From positions 1 through 59,737 of IMG/VR virus record IMGVR_UViG_3300025889_000127: a stretch of 59,737 nucleotides of DNA; one strand, written 5' to 3'. Below are positions 54,845 to 59,737 of this stretch, one piece after another. Source of the DNA: a virus. The translations under genes were made by a program, and so were the position numbers. Under the pieces are notes generated by a model, which did no database searches, was not told the origin of the DNA, and worked only from the letters and a program-made list of their open reading frames with translations. The first letter of the stretch is position 1. Each line of letters starts with the position of its first letter.

Positions 54845-55741
54845 TTACTTTCCGAACATTTTGTCTAAAGAGTGCTTCATCCTATTCATCCACTTTTCGT
54901 CGATCTGAGTCCCAGAAGCAGGTTTATTGCTTTTTTCCCAGAGATTCATTTCAGCTAAAGCAATGCTTTTCTTAAGGAATACACGAATCGCAACGAGGGG
55001 AGAGGAAAGACCAACATTCTCTATAGCAGGGTAGCCAGCGAATATCAAACCGACAATCTTATGATCTTTGTTTATGATTGCTGATCCGCTTGAGCCTGGT
55101 TTTGTTGGCAGTGTGTATACTGAGTACCCAAGTGTATGATATCCTGAGAAATATCCCTTGAAAATAAGAACTGAACCAGGCCAGAAAAGACCGTGAGGTG
55201 CAGCAAGGTTTGTCACCATCTCACCACGCTCAGGTTCTTTGTCAGCAAGTCTCAGGGTTGTCAACCTCTTATAAACATCGGAAACTTTTAGAAGACAGAG
55301 ATCAAATCTTTTATTTGTCATAACGACTTCTGCGTTATAATGCTGACCTTCTAGATCTACAACCTTGAAGGTTGATCCCTTATTCTTAATCATAATACCT
55401 TCTATGATCTGAACAGGTGGGATCTTATTTTCACAAGAGTGACCAGCAGTCATAACATAGGACACGTTATCAGATACTTCACTATGAAAGACAAAAGAAC
55501 CAGATGAAACATATCTCATATTGGCTTTTTGACACTTTCTTTCGCCTGTTTTAGGATCATTTCCACAACCCTCAAGCAAAACTGAGTGTTTTATTTGAGC
55601 AAATGCTTCTCTTGGTAGTGGCTTTTCAGACCACATATTAGAGACATTGACATTTACTGTTTTACAACCACTTGCGCAACTAGCAAGGCTGAGAAGCCCT
55701 ACGATCAGAAACTTGACGTAAAGTGATGTTTTTTTCTTCAT
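54845..55741 (-). CDS. Exported trypsin-like serine protease, lipoprotein
   Basis: 298 aa. Residues 1-22 are a lipoprotein signal (MKKKTSLYVKFLIVGLLSLASC, lipobox LASC with C22). The mature part has the trypsin-fold triad: H101 in VMTAGHSC, D147 in RFDLCLLKV, S218 in PGSSGSAII. Extra cysteines (C59, C70, C103) may form disulfides. It would be anchored in the outer or inner membrane and act in the periplasm. In a phage this is unusual; it may remodel the host envelope or cut surface proteins to limit superinfection. It is divergent from the plus-strand cassette. Confidence 0.83.
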   Translation of the reverse strand: MKKKTSLYVKFLIVGLLSLASCASGCKTVNVNVSNMWSEKPLPREAFAQIKHSVLLEGCGNDPKTGERKCQKANMRYVSSGSFVFHSEVSDNVSYVMTAGHSCENKIPPVQIIEGIMIKNKGSTFKVVDLEGQHYNAEVVMTNKRFDLCLLKVSDVYKRLTTLRLADKEPERGEMVTNLAAPHGLFWPGSVLIFKGYFSGYHTLGYSVYTLPTKPGSSGSAIINKDHKIVGLIFAGYPAIENVGLSSPLVAIRVFLKKSIALAEMNLWEKSNKPASGTQIDEKWMNRMKHSLDKMFGK

Positions 55742-55819
55742 AATAAAGTAAGTATGTTCCGCAGATACTATTTATCCTCAGTAAATCAAATAATGATTTT
55801 CATTTGCGAGGAATAAAAA

Positions 55820-56074
55820 ATGAAGTCTAGTGTTCTACTATTCGGAGCTTTATTGTTCTCTAGTCCAAATCTAGACTTCCCTGTCGTATGGGAAAAGATC
55901 GAAGGTAAATGGTCATACGTCGGTGAAGTCAAAGAGAAGACTCAAATCTTGTTTTGGCTGGAGAAAGAGACAAAAAGCCCAAATAAAAATCTACATACTA
56001 AAGAGATAAAGAAGATGCCTTTCATCACTTTGTCACCAAAAGGGGAGGTAGTTGATATAGAGCCTCTCCGCTAA
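55820..56074 (+). CDS. Small exported protein, 84 aa
   Basis: Plus-strand gene with a short signal-like start MKSSVLLFGALLFSSPNLDF, then WEKIEGKWSYVGEVKEKTQI and a basic/acidic end. GAGGAA lies 8-9 nt before the ATG. First gene of a three-gene plus-strand cassette. Similarity to any family is not apparent. The divergent gap (55742-55819) contains minus-strand GATAAATAGTATC, a weak late-promoter-like sequence toward the protease gene, and nothing convincing on the plus strand. Confidence 0.7.
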   Translation: MKSSVLLFGALLFSSPNLDFPVVWEKIEGKWSYVGEVKEKTQILFWLEKETKSPNKNLHTKEIKKMPFITLSPKGEVVDIEPLR

Positions 56075-56083
56075 GGAGAGCTT

Positions 56084-56563
56084 ATGTTCAGTATCCTCGT
56101 ATCTTCAAAACGAAAAGAAATACTTCTTGTTTTACTAGCGCTTTCAGGCGCAGTTTCATACTACTACTATGCTATGGCGAATATTGAGTATCCGACCATA
56201 ATCGCAAAGAAAAGTACTTTCTATACTCCAGGACAACACGACAACTGCAAGTGGGTTATCCACATCAGTGATGAAGTGACAACATTTCCTGGAGACACAT
56301 CATCCGCACAAATAGGGATTCCAGAAGTCATTAAGGATGGCTACATTTCTGGAATCTTGCAGAGTGGTCCAGGAAACTCTTTATTGTTGGCTTTCAGTAT
56401 GCCAAACCAGCCACCATCTTCTCCACCATTGATTATGACCTCATCATATGAAAAGGATAAGCTACCACTTCACACAATGAAGTTCAGAGTTTTCAACAGC
56501 ACTGCTTTGTCTATGACATTGTACTCAACATATGAAGAATGTATTCAGGCTACTATGAAATGA
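56084..56563 (+). CDS. Membrane-anchored exported protein, 159 aa
   Basis: Starts MFSILVSSKRKEILLVLLAL, one N-terminal hydrophobic span (about residues 13-30), then a periplasmic or surface domain rich in Pro/Ser/Tyr containing two Cys (C54, C153). AGGAGAGC lies 8 nt before the ATG. The stop overlaps the next start by ATGA at 56560, so translation continues to the VWA lipoprotein. No family recognised. Confidence 0.7.
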   Translation: MFSILVSSKRKEILLVLLALSGAVSYYYYAMANIEYPTIIAKKSTFYTPGQHDNCKWVIHISDEVTTFPGDTSSAQIGIPEVIKDGYISGILQSGPGNSLLLAFSMPNQPPSSPPLIMTSSYEKDKLPLHTMKFRVFNSTALSMTLYSTYEECIQATMK

Positions 56564-57798
56564 AACGTCTTCTCTTTTTGAGTATCTTTGTTTTTTCTGC
56601 CTGCGAAGAAGATCGGCTTGTAAAGTTAGAATGCGTTCTTGGCGATAAACTCGTCTGTAACGAGTTTGGACAGAACTTTCCAGCCGTTGATCCAGCCGAC
56701 ATCCCAGAGAGAACAGGTCAATGCTCTTATGGAACGAGAACCTGTACAATAAACGGCTGGGGAGAATGTGAGGGAGCAAAAGGACCAGAAGAAGAAGTTT
56801 GTGATGGGATTGATAACGATTGTGATATGACGATCGACGAAACCTACCCAGAAGAACATCAACTTTGCGGGTTCCAAGAAAATATAGACTACGGAGTTGG
56901 TATCTGCAAGCCAGGTGTTATGACCTGTTATAACGGCGTTCTGTATTGTGATGGTCACGTAGGACCTGATGATGAAATCTGTGATGGCGTTGATAACAAC
57001 TGCAACGGAACTGTTGATGAGGGTATTGCTAATGCTACAGCGGTTGCCTGTTATGAAGGACCTGAAGGGACTCTAGCTGTTGGTGAGTGTCGAGCAGGCA
57101 TTCGCTATTGTACTGACGGCAACTTTGGCGGTCCTTGTGATGGTCAGGTTTTACCAACTGCTGAAAGATGTGATGACCTTGATAATGATTGTGACGGAGA
57201 AGTCGATGAAGGCTTTGATACCCGTGGTGTAGATTTGGTTTTTGTTATCGATATATCTGGTTCCTTCGATGACGAGATAGAGTCAATGATTTTAGGCATA
57301 ACTCCTCTTTTAGACGACCCGATAACGAGCAGATTTCGTTTTGGACTAGTTGTTGTAGGTGCTAGGCAGGGTGAAGATATAAGACCGCATAATCTATACT
57401 CTAGAATGGTCTCTGATTTTGTTCCCGCTGATGAGTTCGTGGCGATTTTGGAAGCAGGCAGAATGATTGATAGTGCTGGGCAAGAACCAACCATTGATAC
57501 AATGTACTGGGCAATGAACAGATACCCATTTTCGTGGAGACCAGAAGCACAAAAAGTTGTTATCACAATGACTGATGAAATAGCCCAGACAATCACATCA
57601 ATGACCTGCTTAGAAGTAGGAACTCACGCCGACAACTATGGATATGAGTTGTTTGTATTTGCCCTACAAGAGCATCATAGGAGTTTCTTAGATTGTGTTG
57701 GTGGGAACAGAGACAGGCTTTATAGCCCAACTGCTAACTCTGAAACAGTATTCTATCAGATTAGGGCAATCTTTGAAGACCTTTGTGTAGGTCATTGA
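56560..57798 (+). CDS. Lipoprotein with three MopE metal-binding repeats and a VWA domain
   Basis: 412 aa. Signal peptide with lipobox MKRLLFLSIFVFSAC (C15). Three Cys-rich MopE-type repeats, each C-DG-(I/V/L)-DN-(D/N)-C-(D/N)-x-(T/E)-(I/V)-DE, at about 81-94, 141-154 and 204-217. Then a von Willebrand A domain beginning LVFVIDISGS (MIDAS-like D231-x-S-x-S235) with later ITMTDE at the fourth metal-binding strand. MopE repeats bind calcium or copper and are characteristic of Myxococcota and related bacteria; VWA domains mediate adhesion. Likely displayed on the cell surface; effect on host adhesion or predation is speculation. Confidence 0.85.
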   Translation: MKRLLFLSIFVFSACEEDRLVKLECVLGDKLVCNEFGQNFPAVDPADIPERTGQCSYGTRTCTINGWGECEGAKGPEEEVCDGIDNDCDMTIDETYPEEHQLCGFQENIDYGVGICKPGVMTCYNGVLYCDGHVGPDDEICDGVDNNCNGTVDEGIANATAVACYEGPEGTLAVGECRAGIRYCTDGNFGGPCDGQVLPTAERCDDLDNDCDGEVDEGFDTRGVDLVFVIDISGSFDDEIESMILGITPLLDDPITSRFRFGLVVVGARQGEDIRPHNLYSRMVSDFVPADEFVAILEAGRMIDSAGQEPTIDTMYWAMNRYPFSWRPEAQKVVITMTDEIAQTITSMTCLEVGTHADNYGYELFVFALQEHHRSFLDCVGGNRDRLYSPTANSETVFYQIRAIFEDLCVGH

Positions 57799-57801
57799 TC
57801 A

Positions 57802-57936
57802 TCAATCTATATCTATTTTAGATGGCTTCATATTAAATGGATGCAGGAACTTGTTCTTGAAGTCTACTCTGCCTCCATATTCGCCCATATTTCCTCCAAA
57901 GACAATGTTTTCATTTTCCTCAGGAGGGTTTTCTAC
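57802..57936 (-). other. Predicted -1 frameshift extension of the acidic protein
   Basis: After A-AAA-AAG (57936-57942) the -1 frame is open for 44 codons: VENPPEENEN, then IVFGGNMGEYGGRVDFKNKF and a tail ending in MKPSKIDID and TGA at 57802-57804. AGAGGG sits exactly 10 bases before the heptamer, as the dnaX stimulator does. A separate start (ATG 57886-57888, GGAGGA ahead) could instead make only the last 28 codons. No strong downstream stem was found. Confidence 0.55.
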
Positions 57937-58259
57937 TTTTTTGTTTTTTTAGCCCTCTTTTTTGGCTCTTCTTCTGTTTCTTCTGAGGTCTCTTCGATCT
58001 CTTCTTTGATGAGGGTTGCGATGCCTTCTAGTTGATTACAGGATTTTCTAAGGGTTTCTATGTACTCTTCCATTGATTCTAGAGCTTCTTCAGCGTTACC
58101 ATCAACAAGATGCTGCTGCATAGGGCTGGAGTTTCCATTGTGGGCTTTCTCAACTCTATTCAAGGCTACCAAAGTCATATACCTAAGAGAAACTAGCAAG
58201 TCTTCTTGATATACTTCTAGAGTTATTTCTTTCTTATCCCATTTGTTGTCAGTTGTCAT
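57933..58259 (-). CDS. Small acidic protein, zero-frame product (108 aa)
   Basis: 108 aa in the standard frame: an N-terminal helix (KWDKKEITLEVYQEDLLVSL), then coiled-coil-prone acidic helices (EEALESMEEYIETLRKSCNQL) and a Lys-rich end RAKKTKK that stops at TAG. The last codons include the heptamer A-AAA-AAG followed by the stop. The ATG overlaps the J-domain gene stop (ATGA) with AAAGGAG ahead. Function unknown; see the frameshift extension. Confidence 0.8.
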   Translation of the reverse strand: MTTDNKWDKKEITLEVYQEDLLVSLRYMTLVALNRVEKAHNGNSSPMQQHLVDGNAEEALESMEEYIETLRKSCNQLEGIATLIKEEIEETSEETEEEPKKRAKKTKK

Positions 58260-58867
58260 TTTTTAGAATCTCCTTTTGACTTTGCATAATTAGAAACTTG
58301 TTCTTCGGAAATGCCCTGATATTTGTAAAAAGCTTTTTTGAGCATTTCTCTTTCTTCATCTGTTTTCGCATGAGCCCACTGCCACCCGACTGAACTTTTG
58401 ATATCATCTATCTTTTTGGATAGGTTTTCAACCTCTTGTTCTGTCTGGGAAAACAAAATCTCATCATCTATATCATATTTTGAGATATCAATCTCTAGGT
58501 CGTTTGCTAACTCAACAATCTCTGGAAGGTTTTGAGTTTCGTGATACTCAGTAGCACTCCTGAACTCATCTGTGTATAGGTTTTCTTTATCAAGATCAGG
58601 GTGTGTTACTTTTACAACTTCTCTGTAGACATCTTTCAGTATTTTCTTGCCCTTCTCATCCAGTTCACGAACTTCTTTTTTCTTTTCTTTTTCTTCTTCC
58701 TCTTTTTTCTGACTTAAGAAACCGAGATACTCTATCTCTTTCTGGAAGTCTTCATTGAACTTCTTGATTGTATCTTGTCTTATATCCAGGACTTCTTCCA
58801 ACTCAGCCTTTTTGAACTGATGCTGAAGGTTTATCCTCTTCATTTTTAGTTTGATTTTGTTGCTCAT
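58256..58867 (-). CDS. J-domain-like protein
   Basis: 203 aa. A charged coiled-coil start (KKEEEEKEKKKEVRELDEK, about 53-71) leads into a J-domain-like region with HPD at 89-91 (REVVKVTHPDL), a helix before and a helix after, ending around residue 125. The rest is helical with a WQWAHAK motif. J domains stimulate the ATPase of DnaK and deliver clients; phage versions may recruit host Hsp70 for virion or replication complex assembly. AAAGGT precedes the ATG. Full-length J proteins have extra domains; none is visible here. Confidence 0.75.
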   Translation of the reverse strand: MSNKIKLKMKRINLQHQFKKAELEEVLDIRQDTIKKFNEDFQKEIEYLGFLSQKKEEEEKEKKKEVRELDEKGKKILKDVYREVVKVTHPDLDKENLYTDEFRSATEYHETQNLPEIVELANDLEIDISKYDIDDEILFSQTEQEVENLSKKIDDIKSSVGWQWAHAKTDEEREMLKKAFYKYQGISEEQVSNYAKSKGDSKK

Positions 58868-58901
58868 AAGAAGTACCTTTTGTAAGTAGTATTTTAGGGC
58901 A

Positions 58902-58932
58902 TAAAAAAGAAAGAGGCAGCCGAAGCCGCCCC
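58902..58932 (-). terminator. Rho-independent terminator after the coiled-coil fibre gene
   Basis: On the minus strand GGGGCGGC-TTCG-GCTGCCTC (8-bp stem with two G-U pairs, TTCG loop) followed by TTTCTTTTTT. It lies 44 bases after the stop of the fibre gene and 34 bases before the J-domain gene, so it ends the upstream transcript. Same UUCG architecture as the tmRNA terminator. Confidence 0.85.
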
Positions 58933-58976
58933 TTTCAAATAAAACTTATTCTCTAGTACGAGACTAGTGAAATATA

Positions 58977-59737
58977 TTATACCTTAGCAAAGACAAGCTG
59001 ATCGCTAGCGTCTACAGACATTGTGTATTCGCTACCGTTAGCCTTGAACTTCAACAATGTGAAAGCTTCAGAGCTATCACCAGCCTTCATGTTGTCCAAG
59101 CGACCGTCTAGACCAGCTTCAGCAGCAAGAGCACGGGTCTCTTCAGCGTCTACGTCAGCAGCACGATCAAGAATCTCTTGAGCGAGGTTAGCAGCGATTA
59201 CGCCTTCAGCAGCAGTAGCACGAGAAACTTCAGAAGCTAGATCGTTGGTTAGAACGAGTTCAGCAGCAGTAGCACGAGCGATCTCAGAAGTGAGACCAGC
59301 TTCGTTAGCAGCTACCTGAATGTCAAGCTTTTCCATACCGTCCTTCAAGGATACAGCAGGGTCCATGTAGTTGGTGCCTACGAAAGGATCAAAGGTACCG
59401 TCAGCAGCAAGACCGATAGCACTTTCGTGCTTGTCGAACATAGAGTCAGCGTCAGCTTCGTTACCGTCAACGTCAGCCTGAACAGCGTTGATAGCAGCTT
59501 GAAGAGCAGAGTCAGCAGCAGCAAACTCGGTGCGGATGAGAGCACGATCAGCATCGCCGTCAGCTTCGTTTTGATCAACGTCAGCTTGGATAGCAGCTTC
59601 AGCAGCTAGAGCACGAGTCTCTTCAGCAGAGATAGCTGTTGAAAGAACGCCTTCAGCAGCTAGAGCACGAGCTTCTTCAGCAGCAATAGCAGCATCAGCG
59701 TCAGACTCGTTTTGATCAACGTCAGCCTGAACAACAG
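58977..59737 (-). CDS. Coiled-coil virion protein, partial (N-terminus beyond the window)
   Basis: An open minus-strand frame from the right edge to TAA at 58977, at least 252 residues. The visible part is built of Ala/Glu/Asp-rich units with recurring AEETRALAAEA, QADVDQNEAD and ATAAE-x-VL, i.e. a long heptad coiled coil as in phage fibre or head-spike stalks. A short C-terminal globular end (LKFKANGSEYTMSVDASDQLVFAKV) follows. Codon use is unusually uniform (GCT/GCA, GAC/GAA). An ATG at 59441 is within the frame but not the start. A virion surface fibre or abundant structural protein is likely. Confidence 0.8.
   Translation of the reverse strand, partial: VVQADVDQNESDADAAIAAEEARALAAEGVLSTAISAEETRALAAEAAIQADVDQNEADGDADRALIRTEFAAADSALQAAINAVQADVDGNEADADSMFDKHESAIGLAADGTFDPFVGTNYMDPAVSLKDGMEKLDIQVAANEAGLTSEIARATAAELVLTNDLASEVSRATAAEGVIAANLAQEILDRAADVDAEETRALAAEAGLDGRLDNMKAGDSSEAFTLLKFKANGSEYTMSVDASDQLVFAKV

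Noticed and set aside
55760-55785. GATAAATAGTATC as a T4-like late promoter
   Set aside because: Only one plausible placement; similar sequences (ACTATTTA) near 8110 and 53480 point the wrong way for the genes, so no consistent late-promoter motif could be defined.
57793-57812. ATTGATCATCAAT inverted repeat between convergent genes
   Set aside because: Stem of five A-T-rich pairs with no T tract; too weak to call a terminator.
1-59737. CRISPR arrays, tRNAs and insertion sequences
   Set aside because: No spaced direct repeats of CRISPR type, no cloverleaf beyond the tmRNA acceptor and T arm, and no transposase or terminal inverted repeats were seen.

Overview
The window is an internal stretch of a large tailed-phage genome (myovirus, distantly T4-like, of the type known from marine metagenomes). 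The evidence is a recognisable T4-type baseplate wedge pair (gp25-like and gp6-like), an M23-peptidase baseplate protein, a gp55-like late sigma factor, a PIN-PhoH ATPase, a primase-like protein and a RuvC-like nuclease, all packed tightly with ATGA or TAATG junctions. Nearly everything is on the minus strand; only three genes (55.8-57.8 kb) are on the plus strand. Base composition is moderately AT-rich. Both window edges cut through genes. Apart from the tmRNA region (48.3-48.9 kb) no gap exceeds about 135 bases.

Layout from right to left, which is the direction of minus-strand transcription: (i) 58.98-59.74 kb, the 3' part of an Ala/Glu-rich coiled-coil fibre gene with its terminator; (ii) 57.8-58.87 kb, a J-domain-like protein and a small acidic protein with a textbook A_AAA_AAG slippery site; (iii) 55.8-57.8 kb, a plus-strand cassette of exported proteins ending in a MopE-repeat/VWA lipoprotein, divergent from a trypsin-like lipoprotein protease (54.8-55.7 kb); (iv) 53.5-54.8 kb, two fibre-like proteins; (v) 48.9-53.4 kb, small basic/coiled-coil proteins, a ligase-type nucleotidyltransferase fused to a HxGH nucleotidylyltransferase, and an acidic protein; (vi) 48.35-48.9 kb, a complete one-piece tmRNA with its own promoter, terminator and iterated upstream 9-mers; (vii) 42.2-48.3 kb, PhoH, a HEXXH metalloprotease, a Cas4-like nuclease and three glycosyltransferase-like genes; (viii) 40.4-42.2 kb, small proteins (membrane, zinc ribbon) and the late sigma factor; (ix) 8.7-40.4 kb, one very long virion operon of baseplate/tail proteins, including a 3172-residue and an 1827-residue protein; (x) 3.7-8.7 kb, RuvC-like nuclease, HAD phosphatase, primase, and a group of small, basic, Cys/Trp-containing proteins sharing an N-terminal MKIT-x-SQ module; (xi) 1-3.7 kb, a large partial protein.

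Host: the triple MopE metal-binding repeat with a VWA domain and a lipobox is typical of Myxococcota and other former deltaproteobacteria, and two exported proteins carry bacterial lipoprotein signals, so a Gram-negative host of that kind is plausible but not proven. The tmRNA is the one-piece form, which differs from the two-piece form usual in Alphaproteobacteria.

Most striking points: the phage tmRNA encoding the tag ANDDFQLAQAA with its own regulated-looking control region; the predicted -1 frameshift (Shine-Dalgarno-like AGAGGG exactly 10 nt before A_AAA_AAG, stop codon directly after, open -1 frame of 44 codons); and the repeated N-terminal module on four clustered genes, which may be a targeting or capsid-packaging signal.
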